From Microvirga sp. (GTDB taxonomy: Bacteria; Pseudomonadota; Alphaproteobacteria; Rhizobiales; Beijerinckiaceae), in the NCBI GenBank assembly GCA_022241475.1, contig JAKOMT010000006.1:1-64000 (forward strand): a DNA stretch of 64,000 nucleotides, written 5' to 3'. The position numbers and the translations under genes are program-made. Under the pieces are notes generated by a model. It saw only the letters and a list, made by a program, of their open reading frames with translations. It made no database searches and was not told where the DNA came from. Below are positions 35,755 through 46,884 of this stretch, piece after piece (positions within the stretch are counted from its first letter, which is position 1; the number at the start of each line of letters is the position of its first letter).

Positions 35755-38382
35755 TCAGGCTCTTGCGGCGAGCGGGGCGTCCCGCTCCGCATGCGCGCGC
35801 GCCTGAGCCCGCAGGAGCGCCCTCGCGCGCGACCCCACCATCGGCTTGCCGAAGAGAAATCCCTGCGCCTCGACGCAGCCGCGGTCGCGCAGGAACTGGG
35901 CCTGCTCCACCGTCTCGACGCCCTCGGCCACCACGTCGAGCGCCAGCGCGCGCCCGAGGCCGATCACCGCCGTCACGATAGCGGCGTCGTCGGGATCCGC
36001 CGGCGCGTCCTTGACGAAGGATCGGTCGATCTTGATCTCGTCGACCGGGAACTGCTTAAGGTGCGTGAGCGACGCGAAGCCGGTTCCGAAATCGTCGAGC
36101 GAGATTCGAACGCCGCCCGCGTTCAGCGCCTGCAACGCGCTCGCGACGCCGCCTCCGCCCTTGCCGAGGAAGACGCTCTCGGTGACTTCGATCGTGAAGT
36201 TTCGCGTCGGCACGCCCGCTTCGCGCAGCAGGCCGAGTAGGCGACCGGCCAGGCCCCCTTCGCCGAAATCGGCCGGGGACAGGTTGACGGCGACGGAGCC
36301 GGGATCGAGCCCCTCGTCGAGCCAGCTCTTCAGGTCGGCGATCACGTCATGCGCCATCTTCCGCCCGATCCCGAGCGCGAGTTCGGGCGTGTCGAAGGCC
36401 GAGGCGAAAGCGCCCGGCGTCAGCAGGCCGCGGGTGGGATGGCGCCAGCGCGCCAGCGCCTCGAAGCCGATGATCGCGCCCGTCCGCAGATCGACGCGCG
36501 GCTGGTAGAACGGGATGATCTGGTCCTCGTCGAGCGCGGCGCGCATCTCGCCGGTGATCTGCGCGCGAACGGCCATCAGTTCCCGCATGCCTGGATCGTA
36601 GAGGATCGCGCGGTTGCGATCCTGGCTCTTGGCCGCGTAGAGCGCCGTCTCGGCGTCCTTCATCAGATCGGCCGCCGTCGCGCCGTTCTGTGGATACAGA
36701 GCGATCCCGCCGCTCGCCCGGCACGCGATGATGTGGTCGGCCCTGTAGATCTCGCGCCCGATCTCGGCGATGAGCCCGTCGGCGATCCGGCTCGCCTCGG
36801 CCGCGTCGGCGCAATACGGAACGAACACGCCGAACTCGTCGCTGCCCAGCCGCGCGATCACGCCGCGCCCGCCCATGGCCGCCCGCAGACGATCGGCGGT
36901 CTCGCGCAGGAGCGCGTCTCCGGAATCATGCCCGACCGCTTCGTTCACCGCCTTGAACTCGTCGAGGTCGATCAGGATGAGCGCCTTGCAGCCGCCATCT
37001 TCCCGGATTCCGAGCAGCGTCTCGACGCGACTGAGGAAATAGGCGCGGTTCGGCAAGCCGGTCAGGCCGTCGTGATTGGCCGCCCGCCAGGCCCGTTCCT
37101 CGCTGACCTTCCGGTCGGTGATGTCGTAGGTCACGCCGATGACGCGCCGGTCGCCATCCGATTCCGTGAGGTCCTGACCGCGGGACGCCAGCCACATCAT
37201 GCGCCCGTCGGGGTGCATGTAGCGCAGTTCCGCGACCCGCATCGAACCGCCCCGCCGGTAGGCTTCGTGGAAGATCCGGCGGTCGTCTGGATGGACGTTG
37301 AGCAGATAGCCGTGCAGGTCGTCGGCTTCGACCCCGAGAATTTCAAGTGAATTGTCAGAGCGTTGGGTCGTCCGGTTCTCCGGGTCGTATTCCCACGCGA
37401 CCATTCGGGCGGAGTTGAGCGCGATGCGCAGGCGCGCCTCCGATGCGCGCAGACGCGTCTCCGCCAGATGCCGGTCGTGTTCGTCGACGCCGGTTCCGAC
37501 CCACTCGCAGACTTCGCCGGACGGGTCGCGCAAAGGCACCACGCGGATGCGGGTCCAGCGATAGCCGCCGTCCGCGCACGTCACCCGATGCGCGCCCTCG
37601 TAGGGCGCGCCCTCGAGGCCGGCGCGGAGCGCGCGGCGTCGCAGGGAGGCGCGCTCGTCGGGATGGAGGAGCGCCAGCCAGCCGAGGCCGAGGAATTCTT
37701 CCCGCGCCATTCCCGCGAACGGTCCCGTCAGCGAAATGTCGACGAGCAGGCCCTTGGAATCCGCGCGCCAGACGAGCGCCGCGTTCGCTTCCGCGAGCGC
37801 CCGGTAGCGCTGTTCCGCCGAGACGAGCGCCGACTGCGTGCCCTGCACCTCGTGCGTGGCGTGATGCAGCGCGATTTCGGAGACGACGACTTTGGCGAGT
37901 TCGACGAGCAGCGCCTGGTCGCCGTCGTCGAACTGGCGCGGGCGCGTGTCGCAGACACACAGCGCCCCGACCCGCTCTCCCGTTTCGAGGATCAGCGGCG
38001 CGCCCAGATAGGCGCGAACGCCCAACGCGCCCTGCACAACTGCGAGTTCGCTGAAGCGCGGATCCTCGGCGGCGTCGGACACGACCAGCACGGAGGCCGC
38101 TTGGATCGTCGCGTCGCAGAAGGATTCCGTGCGCGGTATTTCCGCGAAATCGACGCCGAGGCTCGATTTGAACCACACCCTGTCGCGGTCGACCAGAGTG
38201 ATGGCGGCGATGGGCGCGTCGAGAAGATCGCGCGCCATAACGCACAATCTGTCGAAGCCCGAAGCCGGCTGCGTGTCCAGGATTTGGAGCGCGTCGAGCG
38301 CTGCGATGCGTCTCGGTTCGGTTTCGTCGGCTGGGCGCTCTCGTGGCGGCTTCGGTTCGATCGTCTCGTCTGGGTCTGCCAT
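35755..38382 (-). CDS. GAF-PAS-PAS-GGDEF-EAL cyclic-di-GMP protein
   Basis: 875 residues from the ATG at 38382 (MADPDETIEPK), with GCAGG 4 nt and AGGGAAG further upstream. Domains in order: GAF (about 25-170, starting RIAALDALQILDTQPA), PAS (about 180-300), PAS (about 305-430, ending TYDITDRK), GGDEF (about 435-595) and EAL (about 610-860). The GGDEF motif reads LGSDEF (513-517), so cyclase activity is doubtful. The EAL part has EALARW (Glu641), VNLSPADF, ITVTES-like EVTESV, DDFGTGFASL and VVAEGVE, so phosphodiesterase activity is expected. No membrane segment. It is convergent with the PleD-like cyclase gene, giving an opposing enzyme pair side by side. Confidence 0.92.
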   Translation of the reverse strand: MADPDETIEPKPPRERPADETEPRRIAALDALQILDTQPASGFDRLCVMARDLLDAPIAAITLVDRDRVWFKSSLGVDFAEIPRTESFCDATIQAASVLVVSDAAEDPRFSELAVVQGALGVRAYLGAPLILETGERVGALCVCDTRPRQFDDGDQALLVELAKVVVSEIALHHATHEVQGTQSALVSAEQRYRALAEANAALVWRADSKGLLVDISLTGPFAGMAREEFLGLGWLALLHPDERASLRRRALRAGLEGAPYEGAHRVTCADGGYRWTRIRVVPLRDPSGEVCEWVGTGVDEHDRHLAETRLRASEARLRIALNSARMVAWEYDPENRTTQRSDNSLEILGVEADDLHGYLLNVHPDDRRIFHEAYRRGGSMRVAELRYMHPDGRMMWLASRGQDLTESDGDRRVIGVTYDITDRKVSEERAWRAANHDGLTGLPNRAYFLSRVETLLGIREDGGCKALILIDLDEFKAVNEAVGHDSGDALLRETADRLRAAMGGRGVIARLGSDEFGVFVPYCADAAEASRIADGLIAEIGREIYRADHIIACRASGGIALYPQNGATAADLMKDAETALYAAKSQDRNRAILYDPGMRELMAVRAQITGEMRAALDEDQIIPFYQPRVDLRTGAIIGFEALARWRHPTRGLLTPGAFASAFDTPELALGIGRKMAHDVIADLKSWLDEGLDPGSVAVNLSPADFGEGGLAGRLLGLLREAGVPTRNFTIEVTESVFLGKGGGGVASALQALNAGGVRISLDDFGTGFASLTHLKQFPVDEIKIDRSFVKDAPADPDDAAIVTAVIGLGRALALDVVAEGVETVEQAQFLRDRGCVEAQGFLFGKPMVGSRARALLRAQARAHAERDAPLAARA

Positions 38383-38693
38383 CGCCTGCTTCCCTGCGGC
38401 GTCCGTTTCATCAATCCGGACGCCCGTTCGAACCGAGTATGGACGCCGCAAATCAATACGAAGTTAATCCGATACAATCTGAGCGGGTATCGGTTGCGCC
38501 GCCGCCTCCGCGACGCGGAATGCCGGTCGCCGTTTTGGTCGCCCGATCACGCCCCGAAGAACGCGGTGAGCGCCCCGGCAAGCCGGCCGCTGGCCGGTAT
38601 CGACAAGTCCTCGACAAGTCCTTGTCCGCCCTCTAAAACCGCGCCGGACAAACACGCGGCGCGCTGGCGCCGCCAACGAAAGAGCCATCGTCC
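38383..38693. other. Divergent region between the GGDEF-EAL gene and alaS
   Basis: 311 bp without a gene. It contains a direct repeat of TCGACAAGTCC (38600-38610 and 38611-38621) about 75-95 bp before alaS and moderately AT-rich DNA at 38440-38490. No T-box or other riboswitch structure is apparent. Confidence 0.5.
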
Positions 38694-41360
<2,667 letters not shown>

Positions 41361-41497
41361 GGAGCGACGGCCGCCGTCTTAATGCATTATTAACCATAAC
41401 TTCGCAGAATCGGGCGGCCGGTTCGGCGTGACGCAAGCGTTGCGCGTCCATCCTGTCCCGGCGCGAAATCGCCGCGATGCGAACACGGGACGCCAGG

Positions 41498-42472
41498 ATG
41501 ACGCAGCCGAGCGCCGCCTCTTACGCCGACGATGATCGAATCGCGTCGTTCCGTCTGCGGCCGGGTCTGCAGGGCCACGCCCCGCGGCGCGTCGACGACA
41601 TCGCCCAGCGCCTGCACCACAACGAACCGCGCCTCGACGCCTCCGAACGCGCCGTCGAAGCCGCCTCCGCCCGTCTCGACGAGGCCCTGCAACGGGCCGC
41701 TCGCGCCGAGGCGCGGCTGGACGACATGCGCGACCTCGTCGCCCGCGCGGACGCCTATTCGGCGCGCGCCGAGGACGGGCTGCGGCGCGCCCGGCAGGAC
41801 GCCGACGAGCATCGCGCCCGCGCGGTCGCCGCCGAAGCAGCGCGCGAGGCGGCCGAGCGGCGCGCGGCGGAAGCGCAGGCGCGCGCGGCCGACGTCGAGC
41901 AGCGCGCCGCAGCCGCTTTCGCGGAAATGCGGGAGCGGATCGCCGCCGCGGAGAGCGCCGCGCGCGAGAGCGCGGAGCGCGTCGACGCGGCGCGGACGCA
42001 ATCGCGTGAAACGCAGGAGCGTCTCGCGCGCGTCGAGGACGCGCTCGCCACGTCAGCCGAGCGGGCGGCGCGGCTCCAGATGGACAAGCGCGAGAGCGAG
42101 GCCGAGCTTGCGGCCGTCCGCGACAGGCTCGCCCTCGCCGAGACGGCGCTGCGTGACGGACATGACCGCCACCGGCGCGACGTCGAGCGTCTGCATGAAG
42201 CGCTCGCCGAATCGGACGGGCGCGCGCGCGAGGCGCAGAGCCTCGTCGAAGACGCGGAGCGCGCGGCGGACGAGCGCCTGGCTGCGGCGGAACGCGACGG
42301 GCAGATGCAGGTCTTCATGCTGCAGGCGCGCCTCGACGTCGCCGACGCCCGCATCGCGGGGCTTCAGTCGCACATCGAGCGCTCGGAGGCGCGCATCGCC
42401 GCCGCCCGTCTCGCGCTCGATCCGCCGCCGGCGCCGGACGCCGACGAATCGACGCCGCCCCTGCGTCACTGA
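41498..42472 (+). CDS. Hypothetical alanine/arginine/glutamate-rich coiled-coil protein
   Basis: 324 residues from the ATG at 41498 (MTQPSAASYADD); an ATG at 41477 in the same frame is possible. After an N-terminal 40-residue segment, nearly the whole protein is a heptad-like run of Ala, Glu, Arg and Asp, predicted to be a long coiled coil, ending in a Pro/Asp-rich tail (PPPAPDADESTPPLRH). No catalytic motif or membrane segment. I do not recognise a specific family; such proteins often act as scaffolds or cell-envelope or cytoskeletal elements. It lies downstream of alaS in the same direction and converges on the host-attachment gene 12 bp away. Confidence 0.65.
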   Translation: MTQPSAASYADDDRIASFRLRPGLQGHAPRRVDDIAQRLHHNEPRLDASERAVEAASARLDEALQRAARAEARLDDMRDLVARADAYSARAEDGLRRARQDADEHRARAVAAEAAREAAERRAAEAQARAADVEQRAAAAFAEMRERIAAAESAARESAERVDAARTQSRETQERLARVEDALATSAERAARLQMDKRESEAELAAVRDRLALAETALRDGHDRHRRDVERLHEALAESDGRAREAQSLVEDAERAADERLAAAERDGQMQVFMLQARLDVADARIAGLQSHIERSEARIAAARLALDPPPAPDADESTPPLRH

Positions 42473-42484
42473 GGCGGCGTCGGG

Positions 42485-42934
42485 TCAGCCGACGAGCAGC
42501 CGCTGGATTGCGGCCACGGGATGTCCCGTCAGGTCCTTGGCGATTTCGGCCACGATGATCTCGCGTGTCTTCGACGAGAGAGCGCGGCGCAGTTCCGCCA
42601 GGGTCTTCGCGGGCGCGACGAGGATGATCGCCGTCGCGCGCTTCGCGCCGATGAGGCCCTCGACGGCGCGCGCCACGTCCCTGGCGAAGGATTGCTCCGA
42701 CAATTCGTGCCAGTCCGTCTGCTCGACGCCCGAGCGGCGGCCGTCGAAGCCCATGGCTCGCCCCGGCCGGTCGGCGCCCTGCTCCGCCGTGGCGGGATTG
42801 TCGGGGGCGTTGAAGACTTCTTCGACCCGCAGGTCGCAGGCGAGGGGATGGCCCCAATTGCGCAGGACGAGCGCCTTGCGTCCGTCCCCGACGACGACGA
42901 CGCCGTCATGGGGGATGATCAGGTTTTCGGACAT
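42485..42934 (-). CDS. Host attachment family protein
   Basis: 149 residues from the ATG at 42934 (MSENLIIPHDG), with GGAGG 6 nt upstream; an upstream GTG-type start (42955) lacks one. The protein matches the 'protein required for attachment to host cells' family, first noted in Agrobacterium: HDGVVVVGDGRKALVLRNWG at the N-terminus, a middle region with GRAMGFDGRRSGVEQTDWHE, and the end segment IILVAPAKTLAELRRALS followed by EIAKDLTGHPVAAIQRLL. The fold resembles eRF1/baeRF domains. The name reflects an old mutant phenotype; the biochemical role is unknown, and a ribosome-related function is possible. Confidence 0.85.
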   Translation of the reverse strand: MSENLIIPHDGVVVVGDGRKALVLRNWGHPLACDLRVEEVFNAPDNPATAEQGADRPGRAMGFDGRRSGVEQTDWHELSEQSFARDVARAVEGLIGAKRATAIILVAPAKTLAELRRALSSKTREIIVAEIAKDLTGHPVAAIQRLLVG

Positions 42935-43300
42935 GTCTGCCTCCGCGTGGCGCATCGCGCCGCCGTCGAAGCATCAAGGCCCGAAAAATCGGGTCGCGGC
43001 CATGACAGGAATCAACATGACGGGAATCAGCACGCCAAGAATCAGCACGCCAAGAATCAACATGGCAAGAATCAATCAGCATGGAAGAGGCGTGGGACGC
43101 GGCGTCGCCTGCGGCGCGGTCTGGAGGGGAGACCGCGTGGGCGTCGCCGCGCCCCAACCCGAACGCCCGCCGGCGCCTACTGTGCGGCGGCGCCTGCGCG
43201 CCACGGCCAGCGGGATGTGCTTCGACGCCCATTGAAACACGGGCTCGATGAATGTCCAGATGGTCGAAAGCCCCATTCCGATGTGAACGAGGACCAGCCC
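42935..43300. other. Divergent region containing a minisatellite
   Basis: 366 bp between the host-attachment gene and the dihydropyrimidinase gene. It contains a five-copy 15-bp repeat (43002-43076) and otherwise GC-rich sequence without a supported gene. The long plus-strand open frame that crosses it is an extension of the dihydropyrimidinase frame and lacks a ribosome-binding site or family similarity. Confidence 0.55.
43002..43076. repeat. 15-bp tandem repeat, five imperfect copies
   Basis: Copies: ATGACAGGAATCAAC, ATGACGGGAATCAGC, ACGCCAAGAATCAGC, ACGCCAAGAATCAAC, ATGGCAAGAATCAAT, each 15 bp and contiguous. The shared core is AATCA(A/G). It is relatively AT-rich for this genome and lies in the divergent promoter region, so copy number could affect expression of either gene. 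Confidence 0.9.
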
Positions 43301-44767
43301 ATGGCCGCGCCCGCCTACGATCTCGTCATCCGCAACGCGCTCGTCGCGACCTCGAGCGCGTGTTTCGAGGGCGACGTCGCGGTGTCGGAAGGGCGCATCG
43401 CGGCGATCGGGCGGGGCCTTGCCGAGGGCGCCCGCGAGATCGACGCGACCGGGCGGATGCTCACGCCGGGCGGGATCGACGCGCATGCGCATATCGAGCA
43501 ATTGTCGGGCGGCGGCCTCCTCAACGCCGATACCTGGGAGAGCGCGACGGCGTCGGCCGCCTGCGGTGGCACGACGAGCGTCGTCGCCTTCGCGGCCCAG
43601 CACCAGGGGATGGATCTCGCGGAAGTCGTGGCGGATTACTCCGCCCTCGCGGCGCAAGGGTCCGTGATCGATTACGCCTTTCATCTCATCGTCGCCGACC
43701 CGACGGACAAGACGCTGAAGCGGGATCTGCCCGCTCTGATCGACGCCGGCCACGCCTCGATCAAGGCGTTCATGACCTACGACAAGGTCCGGCTGCACGA
43801 CGAGCAACTCCTCGATCTGATGGCGGTGGCGCGCGAGAAGGGGGCGATGATCTGCGTCCACGCGGAGAACCACGGCATGATCGCGTGGATGGCCAAGCGC
43901 CTCGTCGAGCGCGGCTACGTCCATCCGAAGTACCATTCGATCGCCCATCCGCGCGTGAGCGAGAGCGAGGCGTTCGAGCGCGTCGTGCGCATGTCGGCGC
44001 TGCTCGACCAGCCGGTGACGATCTTCCACGTCTCGACGAAGGAGGGCGCGGCGATCATCCGGCGCGCGCGCGGGGAGGGAGTGAAGATCTTCGCCGAAAC
44101 CTGCCCGCAATATCTGTTCTTCACCAAGGAGATCGTCGACAAGCCCGGGATCGAGGGCGGAAAGTGGATGTTCTCGCCCCCGGCGCGGGAGCCGGAGGAC
44201 CAGGAGGCCTTGTGGCGGGCGCTCGAACTCGGCGATTTCGAGACCGTCTCCTCCGACCACGCGCCCTACGCCTTCGACGAGAGCGGCAAGCTCAAGGCCG
44301 GGCCGAACCCGGATTTCAGGCAGATCGCCAACGGCGTGCCGGGTCTGCAATTCCGCATGCCGCTCCTCTTCGACGCGATGGTTTCGCAGGGACGGCTCGG
44401 CCCGTCGAAATTCGTGTCGCTCACGGCGACCGGACCGGCGCGCCTCTACAACCTGCCGAACAAGGGCGACATCGCCCCCGGGCTCGACGCCGATCTCGTG
44501 CTCTGGGATCCGCAGCGCCGCGTCACGCTCGACGACGCGCTCGTTCGCGACAACACGCGCTACACGCCTTATGCGGGGATGACCGTGACCGGCTGGCCCG
44601 AAACGGTGATCCGGCGCGGCGAAACGATCGTCGAGGACGGAGCGCTTCGCGCCGCGCCGGGATCGGGCCGGTTCCTGGCGCGTAAGGCGGGTTCCTGCGC
44701 GGCGCCGACGGGCCGGCTCGAAGCCGAGCTCGACCCGGCCCGCAATTTCGGCGCGACGCTGCTCTGA
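43301..44767 (+). CDS. hydA: Dihydropyrimidinase/D-hydantoinase
   Basis: 488 residues from the ATG at 43301 (MAAPAYDLVIRN), with GAGGA 7 nt upstream. It is a TIM-barrel amidohydrolase that opens dihydropyrimidine or hydantoin rings. The metal site is GGIDAHAHIEQ (His62, His64), the likely carbamylated Lys155 in ASIKAFMTYD, then VHAENHGMI, TIFHVSTKEG and VSSDHAPYAF (catalytic Asp). It is longer than dihydroorotase and has the C-terminal barrel extension typical of dihydropyrimidinases. Converges on the ATC-hydrolase-like gene, 13 bp away. The pathway partners of pyrimidine degradation are not in this window. Confidence 0.93.
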   Translation: MAAPAYDLVIRNALVATSSACFEGDVAVSEGRIAAIGRGLAEGAREIDATGRMLTPGGIDAHAHIEQLSGGGLLNADTWESATASAACGGTTSVVAFAAQHQGMDLAEVVADYSALAAQGSVIDYAFHLIVADPTDKTLKRDLPALIDAGHASIKAFMTYDKVRLHDEQLLDLMAVAREKGAMICVHAENHGMIAWMAKRLVERGYVHPKYHSIAHPRVSESEAFERVVRMSALLDQPVTIFHVSTKEGAAIIRRARGEGVKIFAETCPQYLFFTKEIVDKPGIEGGKWMFSPPAREPEDQEALWRALELGDFETVSSDHAPYAFDESGKLKAGPNPDFRQIANGVPGLQFRMPLLFDAMVSQGRLGPSKFVSLTATGPARLYNLPNKGDIAPGLDADLVLWDPQRRVTLDDALVRDNTRYTPYAGMTVTGWPETVIRRGETIVEDGALRAAPGSGRFLARKAGSCAAPTGRLEAELDPARNFGATLL

Positions 44768-44780
44768 GAAGCGACGCCGG

Positions 44781-45299
44781 TCAGCCGCGCGCCGGATCGG
44801 CCTCGTCGTCCTCCGTGACGAAGTCGTAGCGGAAGTCGCAATGCGAGGCGCCCTGCATGATGGTCTGCGTGCGCGTGAATTTCAGGCGCGGATCGTACCC
44901 CTGGCAGAACGTCCCGTCGCGCTGGCAGGAGAGGAGATGGCCGATCTCGCCGAGCCCCATTTCCCGATACATCTCCGCATAGCGGCAGCGCTCCACGTCG
45001 AAGACGTATGTGTCGTCGGTTCGCTCCTTCACCGCGATGCGCAGCGCGTCGTCCTGCTCCCAGAGCTTCGTGGCCTCCACGAAGCTGTCGAGGGACGTGC
45101 CCGCCGGCTCGGCCTGCGCGAAGCGTTCGGCCTGCTCGATCGACGAGCGCCGCACCGCCTCGCCGATCGCGGTCTGCGCGCCCTCGACGCCGATCCGCTC
45201 CTTGAGGACGGCGTAGACGTGGCCGAGCATCTCCGCCTCGATGCGACGCTTCTCCAGCATGGAGAGGCCGGGGGGATGCGGCGGCGGCTTGTTCGTCAT
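44781..45299 (-). CDS. L-2-amino-thiazoline-4-carboxylic acid hydrolase family protein
   Basis: 172 residues from the ATG at 45299 (MTNKPPPHPPGL), with GGAGAG 9 nt upstream; the longer frame upstream is poorly supported. Family-typical stretches are MLEKRRIEAEMLGHVYAVL, YVFDVERCRYAEMYREMG, the Cys-containing LSCQRDGTFCQGYDPRLKF and TQTIMQGASHCDFRYDF. In Pseudomonas, the named enzyme opens L-2-amino-thiazoline-4-carboxylate during L-cysteine production; most homologues have unknown substrates and are frequently found beside amidohydrolases such as the dihydropyrimidinase here. A substrate with a five- or six-membered cyclic amide is plausible. Confidence 0.85.
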   Translation of the reverse strand: MTNKPPPHPPGLSMLEKRRIEAEMLGHVYAVLKERIGVEGAQTAIGEAVRRSSIEQAERFAQAEPAGTSLDSFVEATKLWEQDDALRIAVKERTDDTYVFDVERCRYAEMYREMGLGEIGHLLSCQRDGTFCQGYDPRLKFTRTQTIMQGASHCDFRYDFVTEDDEADPARG

Positions 45300-45453
45300 C
45301 GGTTGCGCTCTCCGGATCGTTCGCGGGCATACTGGGCCGCGCGCCAGTCCCCGCGCAATGCGATTGGCGTCGCAACCGCTATGCGCGACCATACGGCTTC
45401 GCTAAGGATGGCGCACGCAGAATAGACGAACGAATACAGGGGACGGAAACACA

Positions 45454-46056
45454 ATGATCCTTCGCTCTTCGCCGCTCTCGCCCTTCGGACGCAAGGTCAA
45501 GATCGCAGCCGACGTTCTCGGCCTCTCCGACCGCATCGAGATCGTCGCGGCCGACACCACCGATCCGGACGATTCGCTCCGCCGGCAGAACCCGCTCGGC
45601 AAGATCCCCATTCTCGTCGACGATTCCGGCGAGACCTTCTACGATTCCCGCGTGATCGTCGAATATCTCGACGAGGTGGCCGGCGGCGGAAAGATCATCC
45701 CGAAGGGTCCCGCGCGTTTCCCCGTGCTGCGCCTTCAGGCGCTCGCAGACGGACTCGTCGACGCCTGCATCCTGATCATCTACGAGGGCCGCTTCCGCGA
45801 CCCCGCCCGGCATGAGCCGAAATGGCTGGAGCACCAGCGCGGCAAGGTCGCGCGCACCCTCGATCATCTGGAGACGCTGGTCGAGGGGCTCGGCGGCGCG
45901 AACGACATCGGCGCGATCTCGCTCGCCTGCGCGCTCGGCTATCTCGACCTGCGTTTCGAAGGGACGTTCCGCAAGACGCATCCCAGGCTCGCCGCGTTCG
46001 TCGACCGCTTCGAGGCCCAGGTTCCTTCCTTTGCGAAGACCAAGGTCACTGCGTAA
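45454..46056 (+). CDS. Glutathione S-transferase family protein
   Basis: 200 residues. The N-terminal thioredoxin-like domain includes SSPLSPFGRKVKIAADVLGL (candidate Ser/Cys position at the start of helix 1), NPLGKIPILVDDSGETFYDSRVIVEYLDE (the cis-Pro and the glutathione-binding E-S/D-S motif), and the C-terminal helical domain follows with ISLACALGYLDLRF. Divergent from the ATC-hydrolase-like gene. It probably conjugates or reduces electrophiles with glutathione; the substrate is unknown. Confidence 0.92.
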   Translation: MILRSSPLSPFGRKVKIAADVLGLSDRIEIVAADTTDPDDSLRRQNPLGKIPILVDDSGETFYDSRVIVEYLDEVAGGGKIIPKGPARFPVLRLQALADGLVDACILIIYEGRFRDPARHEPKWLEHQRGKVARTLDHLETLVEGLGGANDIGAISLACALGYLDLRFEGTFRKTHPRLAAFVDRFEAQVPSFAKTKVTA

Positions 46057-46131
46057 GGGCGCGCGAAACTTGCATCCGCCCGGCGAGCGGGGCCGTATTG
46101 AGCCTGTCGGACAGATGGGCGGGCGGATCCC

Positions 46132-46884
46132 ATGAACGTGGCGTTGGTGACGGGCGGGGCGAAGCGCATCGGGCGCGCCGTCGTGGAGCGGCTGGCGAGC
46201 GAGGGCTTTTCCGTCGCGATCCATTACGGACGCTCGGGCGCCGAGGCCGAAGCGCTCGCGGCGGCGATCACGGCGGGGGGCGGGCGCGCCTGCGCGGTGC
46301 AGGGCGATCTCACTGACGCGCAGGCCGTCGAAAGGATCATCCCCGAGGCGGCCGCGCGGCTCGGTCCCGTCACGCTGCTCGTCAACAACGCCTCCGAATT
46401 CGAGCCCGACGAGATCGAGACGCTAACGCAGGAGCGCTGGGACCGGCATTTCGCCGTCAACCTGCGCGCGCCGGCGTTTCTCGCCCGCGATTTCGCCGCG
46501 CAGCTTCCGGAGGACGCGCGAGGATTGATCGTCAACCTCCTCGACCAGCGCGTCTGGAAGACTACGCCGCATTTCTTCTCCTACCAGCTCACCAAATCCG
46601 CGCTGCTCACGGCGACGCGAACCATGGCGCAGGCGCTCGCCCCGCGCATCCGCGTCAACGCCATCGGGCCGGGGCCGACGCTCACCAACGTGCGTCAGGG
46701 CGAGGAGGATTTCCGCAAGCAGGAGGAGGCGACGCCTCTGCGGCGCGGCGCCTCGCCCGAGGAGATCGCGGAAGCCGTGACGTTCTTCTGGCGCATGGGG
46801 GCGATCACGGGGCAGATGATCGCCCTCGACGGCGGTCAGCATCTCGCCTGGGAGACGCCCGACGTCGTCGGGATCAGGGAGTGA
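46132..46884 (+). CDS. Short-chain dehydrogenase/reductase, pteridine reductase (FolM/PTR1)-like
   Basis: 250 residues of SDR fold: ALVTGGAKRIGRAVVERLA (NADPH site; the Arg in 'GGAKRIG' favours NADP), LVNNASEFEPDEI, and the catalytic YQLTK (Tyr and Lys). The usual catalytic Ser of the 'vNisS' strand is replaced: the sequence reads IVNLLDQRVWKTTPHFF, with Asp in the position used by pteridine reductase PTR1. That suggests reduction of dihydromonapterin, folate or biopterin-type substrates. Its stop codon overlaps the end of the convergent pgeF gene by 11 bp. Confidence 0.85.
   Translation: MNVALVTGGAKRIGRAVVERLASEGFSVAIHYGRSGAEAEALAAAITAGGGRACAVQGDLTDAQAVERIIPEAAARLGPVTLLVNNASEFEPDEIETLTQERWDRHFAVNLRAPAFLARDFAAQLPEDARGLIVNLLDQRVWKTTPHFFSYQLTKSALLTATRTMAQALAPRIRVNAIGPGPTLTNVRQGEEDFRKQEEATPLRRGASPEEIAEAVTFFWRMGAITGQMIALDGGQHLAWETPDVVGIRE

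Noticed and set aside
43002..43076. CRISPR array
   Set aside because: The units are 15 bp and contiguous without spacers, and no cas genes are present; it is a minisatellite.
42521..43300. Open frame continuing 260 codons upstream of the dihydropyrimidinase, including NQHAKNQH-like repeats
   Set aside because: It overlaps the antisense host-attachment gene and the 15-bp repeat; the ATG at 43301 has a ribosome-binding site and matches the family start.
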